A stretch of 64,000 nucleotides of DNA from Physella acuta. Its lineage: Eukaryota > Mollusca > Gastropoda > Physidae. A program made the translations under genes and the position numbers. Positions 13,001 to 24,254 of the stretch are shown in pieces. The stretch is from the NCBI RefSeq assembly GCF_028476545.1, contig NW_026733198.1:1-64000 (forward strand), given 5' to 3'. Each line of letters begins with the position of its first letter. Position 1 is the first letter of the stretch. The notes under the pieces are model-generated. The model was not told the DNA's origin, ran no database searches, and saw nothing but the letters and a program-made list of their open reading frames with translations.

Positions 13001-16000
13001 TCATAAGTAATAATAAAAAAAAAAAGCATTTGTGTACTACTATACAGGGTGAATAGAACTCAATCTTGTGTAAGTAGAATGGAAGTCTTCACTTAAAATT
13101 ATTTCAAAACAAGTAAACAGCATATTTATCCAAAGAATTGCATGATTTTTACTTTCTCGTATATACGAAGTATAGAGAAAGTCTTGTAATCGTGCAAAAA
13201 AAAAAAATCGAGATTTTTGCAAATCTCGACGTTTTACATCTCACTCATGATACGGAAAAACATAATTTTGCAATCTTGTCCATACGTCTGTCTGTGTGTG
13301 TGTGTGTGTGTCCGTGTGTAAACACGATAACTTGAGTACCATTACAGCTAGGTTGATGAAATTTCATATATAAGTATTTTATCAAAATCGTAGATCCGTA
13401 TCAACTTTTGAGCGATTTCCGATAACCGGAAGTGGTACTTTTTCTACTTTGAATTTTTCAAAAGCCTATAACTTTAGTACTATTTCAGATAGATAAATGA
13501 AATTTGATATGTAAGTAGAAGATCTAATTCTCTACCTTCTGTCAAATTTTGAGTAATTTCCGTTGACCGGAAGTACTTATTTACGCTATTTCCAATTTCT
13601 CAAAAAACGCATGTAAATTTATAAATGACTAATAATATTGCGCACTATTATGCACATCTTTATTTAGCGTTCACTTGGTGTGTATTTCTTTTTTCTACGA
13701 GATTATATTCTATTTTTTCAAATTTGAGTATTTAAAATGGATTAAAAATCATGTCTAGAAGTCTATATCCCGAGTTGCCATCCCCCGTAGTGTTATATTA
13801 GAATATTCGAGAAAGTTTAGGGGAGATCACTCCCGGTTTATTTTATTATAAACATCAATGTAATTCAACAAGAAATACTCACAATAAAAAAGAGGGATGC
13901 GAGACTTCCATATAAGGACATGAGATCATCAGCGCCCAGACGACCAAGAAACTTCAGAATAAAGTGGATGTTACTCCCAGACTTGCTGCCGGCTCTGACC
14001 AGGTCAGCGTAGCGGATAACTGCTAATTGAACTTTGACCCTTGGCACGTCCCATTCATCGCCTCTAACACTGCACAGCTTATCACAAAGAGCAGACAAGC
14101 TTTTGTGCAATGGAATTTTGAGATATGAAATCTGATTTATGAAAAACAGAGAAAAAAATTTACTATTGATACACAGTTTTTTTCACTTAAAATAGGTTCT
14201 GAAATTTGTTTTCAAATTAAATTTTGTGTAAGGAATTTCTTTTTTTTTTTTTGACAAAAAAAAAAAGCCAATAGTAGTCAAAATCAAGTAACAGCTGATA
14301 CAAAAAAATATTCATTATTCATTGATACAAATTATTATAGCATTACTCAGCAACTATAGCTAAAAGGAGTTATGCCAGACATAATATACTACAAAACAAT
14401 TCAGTATATAAACAAGATATTGCAAGGTATTCAATAAACAGTATTTGCGTTTATCATCTATACCCAAAGACAAATGCCAATTAAAACTATTTCACAAATA
14501 CATCTTAATTCTAAGTAACAGTTAAGTATATTCTGAAACTTTGGATCAAATACAACACTTACTCGTCTGATATAGACATAGATTAAAAAAGCTAAATCGC
14601 CATCATCATGCAACAACAGAAGCTTGTTCAACTGCTCAGAGTCTAGCTGGGCTACCAGTCTGGACAATCTTTCCTGATAGCTTGCCATCACTGTTGGGTT
14701 TAAGTTCACTTGTTTTACATGGGCTAGCAACAGCTGCATAATGAGAAACATGTCTTTTTCAGATATAGGAGTTGTAGGTCATGGTTATTATAATTATCCT
14801 CAAATAGTATCTTTGTCTAAAAATCAAAAGGTTGAAGTCCATTAGAACAGGGGTCGGCAACCTGCGGCTCGCGAGCTGCACTCTTTTGATATCAAGATGC
14901 GGCTCTCCAGCTCCTTGAACAAATACTAATAATCTTAATAAAAAAATAAAATATTTGAAATAAAAAAATGTTAGTGACTCTTTAAAACCAGGGAAATTTT
15001 GAAAATTGTAACTTTTGGCTCTTCCGCTTCAAAAAGTTGCCGACCCCTGCATTAGAATAAAAAGGCTGTCAATAAAGGTATGCAAATTGCAAGTCAATTT
15101 AAAAATTAAAGGAAAATCTTAATTTAATTCATAAGAGAAAATCATATTTATACTTAATCCTTAGACATCTTTGCTTTGATTTTATGAATAATATTTAACG
15201 CAGAAATCTTGTAAATGTGATTAAAAATTATACAAATTGCAAGTAGAATAACATTATCAAACACTATCCTATCATTTTGTTGATTAGAATTTTTTTTGTT
15301 TTTTAAATTAAACACAGTATACAAATGGACCATTATTTGATGAATATTGATAGGCCTGATATTAGAGGAAACAAAATAAGTAGATAAATCAATGAGATGC
15401 TAAATGAAACAGTTCTTATTCGTCTTACCTCTTTAAGCAGCACTGTATCAGACTCCTCTATGCATTGGCAGATGGCCGGAAGCATCATCTGCTGCTCTTC
15501 TGGTGAGAACTTAGTGTTGATGATGACCATTTTCGCGACTTCGTGATTGGATAATTTGTCCACATGTTGAAGGCCCTCGGAACAAAATGCTTGTATTTCT
15601 TTAAGAATAGGACAAATCCAGGTGGCAGAGCCAATTGCTGTTGCCACATCAAAAGTGAATGTTGATTTGTCAATAATAACATGCTGACATGAGTTTTTTG
15701 GTAAGCTCATGATCCAGTTTGACAAAATCTCTAGTGAATCGTTGCCTGGTATACTAGCAAAAAAACATATTTTGCTAATGTCATCCAGGGTCATGTGTTC
15801 CGCATCCATTTCAAATTTTGCAAGCAATACTTCTGCACTAAGCCTAAACATATCAGAACTAATAACATGTTTCAGATTGTACAAAATCTCACATAAGTCA
15901 GATAAATCTATGTTTTCAACATGCTGTGTTGTTAATAATATTTTAGTTCTGTTAGTTACTTTACCCATGGTTAAATAATCTGGAGGGCTTGTTGGAATAC

Positions 16001-16893
16001 ATTCAGTAAATAAAGCTAGTTGATGAAAATCGAAGTCTCCAATTTTCTCTGCACAAATGCAATAAAGTTTTTCATTAAGCGGGTGGGAAGCAGACAGCAG
16101 TAAGAAATTTAAATCATAGAAAACTTGAAGGCAATCATCTAGAGAAAGGTTATTAATATTCTCTTCTGTTAATGCAAGAATATTTTCAAATCTTGGGTCA
16201 GAAATGTATGAACCTAGCAATTGGTGAGATAAAAAATTGAATTCCAACTGCTTTTTCTTCCATTTTTCTTCAGCAATCATCCATGGCATATCCAAACTTT
16301 TGTAAACTAGCTTTTTAAATTTTGCAATGACAAATGGTAGTTGGTTAAAAGAAAAGTTACCACTGTTCAAATTTGCCTCGACTTCATTTAGAAGATGACC
16401 AGGCGTGACGCAGCAATCAATTTGTTCAACAAATTGATCTGGTTTTGAATGTGCATCACTGTTATTTAGCTGGATGTTATTTGATTTGATAACAATAGAC
16501 TGTTCACAATCACTATGAAAGCACAAGGATGAAAGACGTGACATCTGATTACAGACACTCATCATTTGTGGTTTAGTAAACAAAGAATTTCTAACAGGTT
16601 GGTCTGAATAACTTGTTAAAGAATGACAGAGTTGCCTCCTTTGTTTTGAGTTTTTTGTTAACACATTACAGATCACACTAGAAGGTTTGTTTTTGTTTAT
16701 CAAGCTACAACATGTAGATACTGGTTTAAGCAGGGGCCACTCACATTTTATAAGGCTTGCACTTGCATCTGTATGAGGCTGATGAGGTCCTGACTGAGAT
16801 AAACTTTTTGAATATTTAAAAGAACGTGGCTTGGCATTTCTCAGCATTGTTGATGGTTTATGCACTTGCGAACATTACGACAGGAAACATTTT
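4002..16893 (-). CDS. FASTKD1: FASTK domain-containing protein, FASTKD1-like (ten coding exons)
   Basis: Coding exons, 5' to 3' on the minus strand: 16847-15429, 14733-14563, 14131-13883, 12311-12042, 11001-10810, 9084-8979, 7682-7566, 5635-5548, 5167-5053, 4118-4002. All have AG/GT boundaries and phases that join without a stop, giving 947 residues; human FASTKD1 is about 850. The product starts MLRNAKPRSFKYSKSLSQSG, a basic Ser-rich sequence that suits a mitochondrial presequence. A long helical region follows. The last two exons encode the RAP domain, with HITG, RQLEILGYYVIM and then ISHKDLLSM. FASTK proteins act in mitochondrial RNA stability and processing; that role is inferred from family. 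The LEILGY.VI.IS pattern points to FASTKD1 rather than FASTKD2-5, but the paralogue call is from memory. Exon-1 sequence starts at 16893 after an acceptor, so a non-coding 5' exon is expected upstream. Confidence 0.85.
4436..5049. repeat. 38-bp minisatellite in the last intron of the FASTKD1-like gene
   Basis: About sixteen copies of a unit of roughly 38 bp contain AAAGTGACCTTTACCCTCCC and ACAACCCCACCCTAAC. The array ends within about four bases of the RAP exon donor at 5053. On the gene strand each unit carries GTAAAGGTCACTTT, close to the real donor sequence GTAAGGTCACTTT. Confidence 0.9.
5053..5167 (-). CDS. FASTKD1: RAP-domain exon of the FASTKD1-like gene
   Basis: This exon reads IAVIYLAPSDFCLDNEHITG followed by FRLSSIRQLEILGYYVIM in phase with the neighbouring exons. 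It has the RAP-domain layout: a hydrophobic strand, H.TG, R.LE.LGY and a second strand. RAP domains have a PD-(D/E)XK nuclease-like fold and are proposed to bind or process RNA. The acceptor is CTCCACAG and the donor is ATG|GTAAGG. The intronic minisatellite begins directly after the donor. Confidence 0.9.
5675..7125. repeat. Unclassified intronic repeat block
   Basis: The segment is bracketed by TATATAAAGC near 5684 and CTTTTATATATTAG near 7115, with another TTTATATATTATAG at about 5975. The part from 5760 to 5960 is GC-richer than its surroundings and reads unlike the host intron. A (GA)n run lies at about 7085-7105. No coding sequence is recognised. It lies in the intron between exons 5635-5548 and 7682-7566. 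Confidence 0.35.
6128..6277. repeat. Palindromic CTAGATCTAG minisatellite
   Basis: About five units of roughly 24 bp are built from TCTAGATCTAGATGATCTAG and AATC. The unit is largely self-complementary, so both strands look alike and hairpins are likely. Single copies of the same core are scattered elsewhere (18060-18350, 29998-30130, 34080-34140). Confidence 0.85.
7727..8115 (+). mobile_element. Dimeric tRNA-derived SINE (family A), full length
   Basis: The head TGGTCGAGTCGG...GAGTTCGAACC has the spacing of Pol III A and B boxes. After a body of about 180 bp, a second tRNA-like unit follows (TGGTCGAGTCAGC...GAGTTCAAACC), then a tail ending AATTAAGAACGAAGAAGA. It is flanked by the 12-bp duplication AGTCTGAATGAA at 7715-7726 and 8116-8127. 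It sits in an intron of the FASTKD1-like gene, about 45 bp upstream of the acceptor for exon 7682-7566. The frame running through it on the minus strand is not a gene. Confidence 0.85.
10050..10430 (-). mobile_element. Dimeric tRNA-derived SINE (family A), minus strand
   Basis: This is the same element as 7727-8115 in reverse orientation, with the tail at the low-coordinate side. The 13-bp duplication TAAGTAAAAGCTT flanks it at 10037-10049 and 10431-10443. Both tRNA-like units are recognisable. It lies in the intron between exons 11001-10810 and 9084-8979. Confidence 0.85.
12366..12845 (+). mobile_element. tRNA-derived SINE (family B) split by a MITE
   Basis: The A-box side (TGGTCGCATGATAGAGCTT, about 12372-12390) and the B-box side (GCTAACCTGATAGTCTCGAG then TTTGAATCC, from 12647) match the intact family-B head at 36416. 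They are separated here by the inverted-repeat element 12398-12640. The body shows the family features: a CCCAGCTCTAATGGG segment, GGAAA.AAAGACAGTCGGG, and ACTCTACTTAATTTGCCCC. Confidence 0.65.
12398..12640. mobile_element. Inverted-repeat MITE inserted within a SINE head
   Basis: The left end AAGGGCTCAGTGGAAAAAGT and the right end TTTTTCCACTGAGCCCTT are inverted copies. CAATTG lies on both outer sides (12392-12397, 12641-12646), either as a target duplication or as part of the repeats. There is no coding sequence. The insertion interrupts a family-B SINE between its Pol III A and B boxes. Confidence 0.7.
13150..13839 (+). repeat. Dispersed palindrome-ended repeat, copy A
   Basis: It starts with ACTTTCTCGTATATACGAAG and TATAGAGAAAGT, an imperfect palindrome, and ends near CGAGAAAGTTTAGGGGAGAT with CACTCCCGG. 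Inside, two degenerate units of roughly 135 bp each contain an A.CTT.AGTAC.ATT segment, a GAAATTT.ATAT segment and GATTTCCG...CCGGAAGT. A (GT)n run lies at 13295-13312. Other copies are at 50919-51826 and 51900-52673, with a degenerate one at 22760-23360. The class is unknown. This copy is intronic in the FASTKD1-like gene. Confidence 0.7.
14848..15049. mobile_element. hAT-type MITE (CAGGGGTCGGCAAC ends)
   Basis: The left terminus is CAGGGGTCGGCAACCTGCGG and the right terminus is AAAAAGTTGCCGACCCCTG. They are flanked by a perfect 8-bp duplication CATTAGAA at 14840-14847 and 15050-15057. The 202-bp element lies in the first coding intron of the FASTKD1-like gene. This end sequence is a common hAT non-autonomous type in animals. 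Confidence 0.9.
15429..16847 (-). CDS. FASTKD1: First coding exon of the FASTKD1-like gene
   Basis: This exon encodes residues 1-473. The start at 16847 is chosen because the frame is closed by TAA a few codons upstream (16877-16875) within the same exon, and the next in-frame ATG gives a basic presequence-like start. The first 140 residues are low in predicted structure. After that come Leu-rich helical segments such as NINNLSLDDCLQVFYDLNFL and NIDLSDLCEILYNL, typical of FASTK helical repeats. The donor is GAG|GTAAGA. Confidence 0.85.
16858..16890 (-). CDS. Upstream short ORF in the FASTKD1-like leader
   Basis: ATG at 16890 opens ten codons (MFPVVMFASA) and a TAA that ends eleven nucleotides short of the main ATG at 16847. 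It lies in the same exon after the acceptor TTTACAG, so it is in any mature mRNA using this acceptor. It may lower main-ORF translation; this is inference. Confidence 0.4.
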   Translation of the reverse strand: MFPVVMFASA

Positions 16894-18372
16894 CTGTAAA
16901 GGAGAAAAGAATCAGCGTCTTGAAAAATAAAGTATGCATAGTATGCTAAATTAAATTATACTAAAACAATATATTGATTACAAAGTTGATTTGAATTTAG
17001 AAAATATGACGATAAAAAGAAAATGAGATTATTCTTTTTTCATAACAAAATAGCAGTTTTTTTAAACAACTGTGATAAACCTTGTATAAGAAAAAATATT
17101 GGCAGTTTATGGACCAAATTTTAAAGTGTTTATCACTAAAACTAGTATAAAAGCAAGCCGATTCCATTATTTAAAATTTAGCAAGGATATCAATTATCAT
17201 TAACTGATAGGCCTAGGCCTATATAATAATATATCATGCAACTGGTTGATTTTAGAGGTGGGAGTAAATTTAATGATTTATCAAGCAACCTCGATAAGTT
17301 ATAACTTAGGGCTAATTATTACTAATTAATAATTAAAAAATAACAATAATATACAACTATAGGATTAGGCCTATTTGGATGATTATAGATACCGATGTCC
17401 GATAATGGAATCTTCTTTTAAAAAAGATGTGTTGGGTTGTTAGTAGTATTGACAGTATTTTAATCTCGACTAATTTTATGGTTAGAAATTAGGGTTAGGC
17501 GTATATGGTAGGACCAGGGTTGGGGTCAGGTTAGCATTGACATTAGCCAGCCATGCGTGTATTTATTTAACTACCAGTCAGTAACCTAACAAACACCCCT
17601 TTTTTAAAAGAAGATTCCATTATCGGACACCGGTATAAAAATTCTCCCTAATGTTTAAATACAGTTTTTAATATAGTATATTATAGCCAATGGGTAATTA
17701 TTATAATTAATGGCAATAGGCCATAGCTATGCGGCTAAGTATTTTAAAGTAATTTCTACAATATGACCATCAATCATGAATCATTCATTGATGATTGTCA
17801 CTAAATTATAAAGTAAAAAAAAATCATTAAAAATCATAAAATGTCACATTGACCATGAGCAATTCATGGCATGCATGATGTCATAGTCATTGATGATGAA
17901 TATTTTATTATGATGATGATCAAAAAAACTTTAACATAGGGTTAAACTTGCGGAAAATCTCAGCGGACTTTCATGGGATATATTCTGCATATTAATCAAA
18001 GATACATTTTACACTTGCAAAGCTTTTGAAGGAAAACTGCAAAGATATTACTACATTTGTTCGTAGAACTAGAATCTAGATTTATAATATATATTTCGTT
18101 TTTTGTATATTTCTATGTTGCGAATTTTGTTTCGATTAGCCTAATTTGTCAAAATTAACAAAAAAAAGCATGAATTACTTAGCCCTAAAATCACACAGTA
18201 TATATTTTATTTCAACACTTTCCAAGTATGCGAAATATTTTATAGATCTAGATTATTCTAGATCTAGAATCCTGGTGTTTTTTAAGCACATTTTAACTTA
18301 TGTTGATTACTTTCTCCATTTTAAAATTAAGTGTAGATCTAGATCTAGGCCTATTTAAAAAATTTCAGAGTA
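16894..18372. other. 5' intron and upstream region of the FASTKD1-like gene
   Basis: This is AT-rich non-coding sequence with a MITE at 17392-17633 and several CTAGATCTAG motifs near 18060-18350. A plausible minus-strand donor (GTGAAG|GTACTC) near 18372 would place a non-coding first exon at about 18373-18430. That would put the two genes' starts about 100-150 bp apart. Confidence 0.35.
17392..17633. mobile_element. Long-TIR MITE flanked by TA
   Basis: About 48 bp at each end are inverted copies: CCGATGTCCGATAATGGAAT at the left and ATTCCATTATCGGACACCGG at the right. A TA dinucleotide lies immediately outside each end. The TA target and TIR-only structure suit a Tc1/mariner-type non-autonomous element. 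No transposase frame is present. Confidence 0.75.
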
Positions 18373-18536
18373 CCTTCACCAGTCATTCCGTAGTTTGTTC
18401 ATTTTCGGTTTTAGATTTTTTCAGAGTAGCTGCCCTTATTCGCTTTTTCATCATTAGGCCTACAGTACCGAGATAGTGTATTAAATTATTATTAATAATA
18501 TAATAGGCATAAGCCTATTAAGATTATTAATATAAT
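18373..18536. promoter_or_regulatory. Candidate bidirectional promoter
   Basis: This short stretch lies between the start of SIGMAR1 (ATG 18537) and the likely 5' exon of the minus-strand FASTKD1-like gene. No clear TATA box is defined and it is not CpG-rich. The call rests on head-to-head gene layout only. Confidence 0.3.
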
Positions 18537-21103
18537 ATGGCAAATATGCTCTTATCGGTTTTAAGAAAGGCATTCAAATGGTCTGTTATAATTTTAATAT
18601 TTATTTGTTCTATAAATTATTGGCTAAATAATAAAAGTTACGTTTTTGATGAGAAAAGTATTGCCGCAATTTCCCGCAAACATGTTGGTAAGTCTTTAAT
18701 TTAAGTCTTTAACTTTAATACTACTTTAACTTTTTTAGTTCTTGTGAATGACCTTACTCTTTAATTATAATTAAGATCTAGATTTCTAGAACTTTATTAT
18801 CTAAATTCTAAACTAGCTCTTGGCGTCTTGGTCTTAGAGTTAGTCTTAGTATCTTAGTTAGAATTAAGTTTGGCTCTTACATTGAATGACATTGCCTTTC
18901 TTAACTAATACTAGTTATATTAAGTTTATAGTTAATAAGTTATTTAAGTAGTCTTAAGTCTTAATATTGTAATAATAATATAATGTTTTTAAATGAAATG
19001 CTTATAAACTAATATGAACTCCTTGCTAATTCAGAATAATAGCAATAATCCATTATTTTAAAAGCCTATAATAAAATCAAAACATTTGCTTGTTTCTTTC
19101 AGATAATGCTTTGAACAAGAACATTTCTTATGCCTACTCAAAAGTTTTGGCTGATCTCAGGGCAAAGTATGCAGGGCACATCCTTCCTGATGACGGTTTG
19201 CAGTGGGTGTTTATGAATGCTGGTGGGTGGATGGGAAGTATGTGTCTACTTCACGCATCACTGACAGAATATGTTCTGTTCTTTGGCACAGCTGTTGACA
19301 CAAGTGGACACTCAGGTGAATGATCAAGCTAAACTGTCTAGCTCAATGTTAGGCATGCTGGGTTCTCATCTAAATATAGAATCTGGGTTGATTTGTTTTG
19401 CTTGTAATACTTGTATAACTGATAAAAATACATATTGTATAGGCCTACACACAGAAACATACAAACTCAAACACACTGGAACTAACTGTGAGAGCAATTT
19501 TTTATTTCAACATTTTTCATTTCAAGCTTTTATATTTGTGCACATTTTTATGTGTGCAAAAATCTCTCTTTGCTCATCTTTCTGTGTATGCAACTTTCTG
19601 TTTGAGCACTTTTTTTGCTAAATTTTCTGCTCACCAATAACAAATCGTAGACCATATACTACTTAACAGTATGCCGTATTTGTACAATTACTTTTTCAAG
19701 GTTTAATGTGTTATCAAGATTTTTAAACCAAATTTAAATTTAAAATTGAGTGAACACTCTTAGTTATGTTAAGTGAATTTTTTTTGGTTGTATGGTTTAG
19801 GGTTTAAGTATTATTTGCAATACTAGATAGAGCAATGCATGTATGGATAATATACAATCAGTAAATTGTGCCAAATCTATGCATCATATAGTTTAATAAT
19901 ATCTCTAAATAGGTCGCTACTGGGCTAATATATCGGATACAATTCTGACTGGAAACTTCTATCAATGGCAAGAAGGGGCCTTGAATAGAGTGGTCTATAA
20001 ACCAGGTGAGATCTTTACCCGTGTTAAACTTTATACTAAAATGCTTAGAATCTATAAACTTTACTTTAAAGTGTAGAAATTACTCATCAGTTAAAGTTTG
20101 TACTCAAAACTTGGAGTTTTAGACCATTTAGACTCTTAAAAGTATTTTGGAAGTTAAAAGTGCTCACAGCAGTACTTTATAAAGCCAAAAAATAGATAAT
20201 TGCAAAAGTTTGTTCAAATAAAATATAATGCACATCAAAAGAATCTGTAACATACTAAAGAGAATTTTTATTTCAACTTTAAAATGTTATAAAAATTAAA
20301 CAAGCTTATTGTCATAAAGATAAAAGATTTAATTTGCACAACATAATTTTTAAAGTGGTATTACATGCAGAAACTTGAAGATGAATTACAATCTAATAAT
20401 ATGTCAGTGTCTAATTGTAAATGGTTCAAACCTTCCATGTTGGAAACGGCATCAATTTTTAAATGGGCATTTTGTTTGTAAATAATTGTCACAATTTAAA
20501 TTTAATTTTTTTTTCCCAGCAGATTAGAAATCAAAATATAAAAGCATCTATTTCATTATTAGATGGGCATTTTGTTTGCATAATTTGTAAATAATGTCTC
20601 AAATTAAATTTAAACATTTTTTTTCAGCCGTAGAGAAGTCAAAATATAAAAGCATTTCTCCGAGAAGTCAAAATATAAAAGCATTTCTCCATTTCTTGTA
20701 ACAATCTAAATCTCTGTGGCATCATTGTTGTATAGTTTTCTATTGAATGCCATTATTTATGTAGCTATATATTTTTTAGTCAAATGTTTGCTCAATTTTA
20801 CATTTTGTCCTGACATATTATAAAGACAAATGTTCTTCTAAATTATTTTTCTGTCCAGGTGACACTGTATTTCATGGTGTGGGTGAAGCCACTGCTGTGT
20901 CCTGGACCTCTGGGACGTGGATGGTGGAGTACGGCAGAGGTTTTATTCCATCGACTTTGTTTTTTGCACTGGCGGACTCCATCACCAGCACCACCGACTT
21001 CATCACTGTGTTCTACATCTTCAGGGTTTACATGAAGGCTATGTGGCAGGAGGTGCTCTTCTATGCTGGAGACTTCTCCAGTATTGTTAAACAAAATTTA
21101 TGA
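18537..21103 (+). CDS. SIGMAR1: Sigma-1 receptor (sigma non-opioid intracellular receptor 1), four exons
   Basis: Exons 18537-18687, 19103-19315, 19913-20005 and 20859-21103 join in phase 1 throughout and give 233 residues; the human protein has 223. The family blocks are all present: [51 protein letters not shown] and GEATAVSW...[14 protein letters not shown]. Asp130 and Glu176 align with human Asp126 and Glu172, which coordinate ligand. The N-terminal hydrophobic helix (about residues 14-30) is the single transmembrane anchor, and C-terminal amphipathic helices follow. The protein is an ER chaperone enriched at mitochondria-associated membranes and related to fungal ERG2 isomerase. All splice sites are GT/AG. 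The gene looks intact. Confidence 0.97.
20470..20692. repeat. Small tandem duplications in SIGMAR1 intron 3
   Basis: A segment of roughly 115 bp containing GGGCATTTTGTTTG and AGTCAAAATATAAAAGC-like sequence occurs twice. Its end is duplicated again as a short pair at about 20632-20690 (AGAAGTCAAAATATAAAAGC). Confidence 0.7.
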
Positions 21104-22770
21104 TGAATGTTGTTCTAGGATAATTTACATCTTACTGACATTAGTTTAAATTCATTGTTCCTAAGGATAAATTTTACATCCTATGTATTTTTACTATCCC
21201 AAAGTGTTAGGCTACAATTATTAATATGATTTATTCTTTTGCTATCCCAAAAGATAAATTTGTGTACAGAAGTTTTTTTTTAAACATTTCATCCTTTTTT
21301 ATCAATATTGATTCAATGATTTTCTAAATTTGATGACAAAAATGTAAGGTATCAATATTTTTAAATATTTCAAAATCTTTGCCCAGTGATAAACAAATAT
21401 CTTATAATTTAAGAATCAGAATTATTTTATATAATTTTAGTGACAAAATAAAAACTCAAAAGCATGAGACAACATTTATTTTTACTTCTGAAATGATTTT
21501 AGTTTTTAAAAATAATGTTATAGTTCACTGTAATCAAAAGATTGTAAAGTTAGCAGGTGTCTGTTTCAACAGTTATGTACAAAAAGTATTTTTTATAGAT
21601 GTGTTTCAATTTCTCACTGGCTAGTTAAAAATTTCACCCTTCATTGTTGAAAGTTATTGTCGGTCTTATTGAGCAATTCATCTGTCTCTGGTCAGCTTCA
21701 TTGTGTGTCAGGTGTCTGTTTAAATATTTATCTTTGTTTTTTACCTTTGTTCAGAAAATATGTACTTGTAAAATTATGTTGATTGTTATGATTTACTCCA
21801 TATTCTACATTCCAAGTTTTTTATTATATTTCTTAGTAGTATTATCCCTCTTAATGTAATTTTTGTAAGAGCTATAGATTTTGGATTTTTATAATTATCA
21901 TAATATATGTTTCAAATAGAGCAGTTTAAAACCTATTTTCCTTTGTAAGATTTCTATATGTAATCAAATGTTATAATTTGTTTTAAAATTCATGTGTAGC
22001 AATTTTAATATTGTGTGTGTGTGTGTGAAATACAGGTAATGATTAGGTTTTAAAAGTGAAAAGTAGTAGTCTGTGAGATGTTGCATTATGATTTTGTCTA
22101 GCTTTTATGTAAGCTCAATAGATTAAAAATTAGGTATGTTTTGAACAATGTTTGGCCTGTGAGGAAGTAGATTTTTCTCAGTGGCTACATTACAGTTCCT
22201 GTATAATAATTACATATTGTCGACAGATACATGAATACATGTGTTAATTATGCCATTCATTACACATTACAGAACTATTGTTTTGTTTAGAGCTGACTTA
22301 AAAGTATTACATAAAACTTTGTTTTTCATTGATGAGCATTTTAGACATTTTTACACAATGCATATATTTAAGTACATTTATGTTAACAGTTCAATGTTAA
22401 AAAATTTGTAATTTAACAACCAAGTGTATCAAGTTTTTGATGTTTAAAAGTTAATGTATACTTGATTGATAATCCACTGTTTTTAAAGTATTTGTTTTTG
22501 ATCATCTTGATTTAGCCAACTATTCTTATAAGAAATTATTTCTGCATTTTATACTTGTATTAGTACTGAAAGAGCGGTTTCTACAAGTAGTCGTTGGTGT
22601 GATTGTGCTGCTTTTTAATGTAAGGTCTAAAGCTTGTGTTGAGTGTGGAAGCAATGGTTGGCATAATGTTTTTTTTTTTTAAATCTCAATCTGCTTCTTG
22701 TTCTATTTAATTGTTTTTCCATGATTTTCCCGTGTACTTCATCTCTAGAAAAATAAAGTTGGAGTGATCT
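21104..22770 (+). other. SIGMAR1: SIGMAR1 3' untranslated region
   Basis: This AT-rich sequence follows the stop codon. AATAAA at 22752-22757 is the most likely poly(A) signal. Reading frames of 71-81 codons inside it show no family match. A diverged copy of this region occurs at about 26265-27500. A palindrome-ended repeat begins directly after the signal. Confidence 0.6.
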
Positions 22771-23360
22771 CCCTTAAACGTTTTGGTATAGTATAGTTTT
22801 GGTATACTAAGTTATACAACAGTAAAGTTATGACACTTCCCGTTCAGTGCATTTGGACAATATACATGTTTTTTTAATTATTTTGTTAAATACCTGGTTG
22901 TTTAAATTAGAATAGAATCGCAAATAATAAAAATTGCACACCAAATGAACGCAAACCATATGTGTATACTAGATCTATAGTGCAAAACTAGTAGGCCTAC
23001 TTTGTAATGGAAACAATATATTTTTTAAGGTCAGTTTAGCCCAAGTACTACTTCTGGTCACCGGAAATCATTCTAAATTTAACAGCAACCAATGAATTAG
23101 ACCATTTACCTATTTCTGAAATTTAGTCCAGCTAATTGAAACGGTACTCTAGTTATCAGTATTTTAGAAACCAGAAATTAAGTTAACTACTACTTCCGGA
23201 GGTCACTCAAAAATTGAAAGTGATCCAAGTATAAGATCTAATAATTATATGAAATTCCGTCTACCAGGTAGACGAAATTTCATGTAGACTTAGACTCTAC
23301 CTAACTGAAACAGTGCTCGTTATCATGTTCACGTGGAAATAAAGTACCAGGTAATTCCCC
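22760..23360 (-). repeat. Degenerate copy of the palindrome-ended repeat
   Basis: GGAGTGATCTCCCTTAAACG at the left end and internal ACTTC.GGT.ACCGGAAATC and ATGAAATT.CGTCTACC segments match the copies at 50919-52673 in the same orientation. Related fragments continue at about 23650-23850. Both are strongly diverged. Confidence 0.5.
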
Positions 23361-23499
23361 AGTAGGACTTAACTTGACTTAGTCATTTTGCTCGATATGG
23401 AACATAGGGCCTCCGCCATTTCCTTCTATTTCTTCCGATCCCCGGCTCTTAATTTTGCCAGTATAGTGTCGGGAATTATCCGGTTTTTAACTTTGTTTT

Positions 23500-23650
23500 A
23501 AAAATAAAAGATGACGACAAATAAAGTATGGTTTACGGTACTTCCGGTGGGTTCCGGAACGGCGTGATTACGCCATTGTTTTTCTGCTGTTTTTTTTTTT
23601 TAACTGAGCGCTATACCATTCTGGAATAATAACCGACGCTTTACTGGGGG
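23500..23650. repeat. One arm of a TIR element related to 33294-33902
   Basis: Segments such as ATGGTTTACGGTACTTCCGG, GGTTCCGGAACGGC and GAATAATAACCGACGCT match the right arm of the complete element at about 33770-33890. No opposing arm is evident here. Confidence 0.55.
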
Positions 23651-24254
23651 ATTACCAAGTACCACTTCCGGTCCGGTTACCGGAAATCGTTGATAGAAAC
23701 ATGAACATTCAGTTTAATACATATATGTAAAATTTCGTCCACCTAACTTAAATTGTACTCAAATTATCAGGTTTTGAGAAACCGAATACAGTGAACTCAC
23801 TACTTCCGGTTACTAGAAATCGCTCAAACGTTGATAGAAAACTAACAATTTTATATGCTTGTGATGCATTGTTGCTGCGGATATGGCTCCCATGTACGTA
23901 CGCCGAGATGTGGAGCACGTTTAACTATGTATTAATTAATTAATTAATTAATTAGAAACCACTCGGGCGTTCGCACTGGGTCTATTACTGTGAAATTGAA
24001 GACTCATTCGTTAGAAAATCGAGGCCATGAGCAGAAACTGAAACTGCTGGAATGACTCTTGTGTATCTGTGAGATAAGTATTAAGTGTTCCATCCTAAGA
24101 ATTGTAAAGGCATATTTACGCCGTTGACTAGTAATTCCCATTTTGCCTTAGGTGTACAAAGGAATTTCGTGACTATCTCACAGAGCCATGAACACGTCCA
24201 TCAAGTAGATGTGAACTCTAACCTCGATATGTTATTGGTGTACCTTCACTGTTT

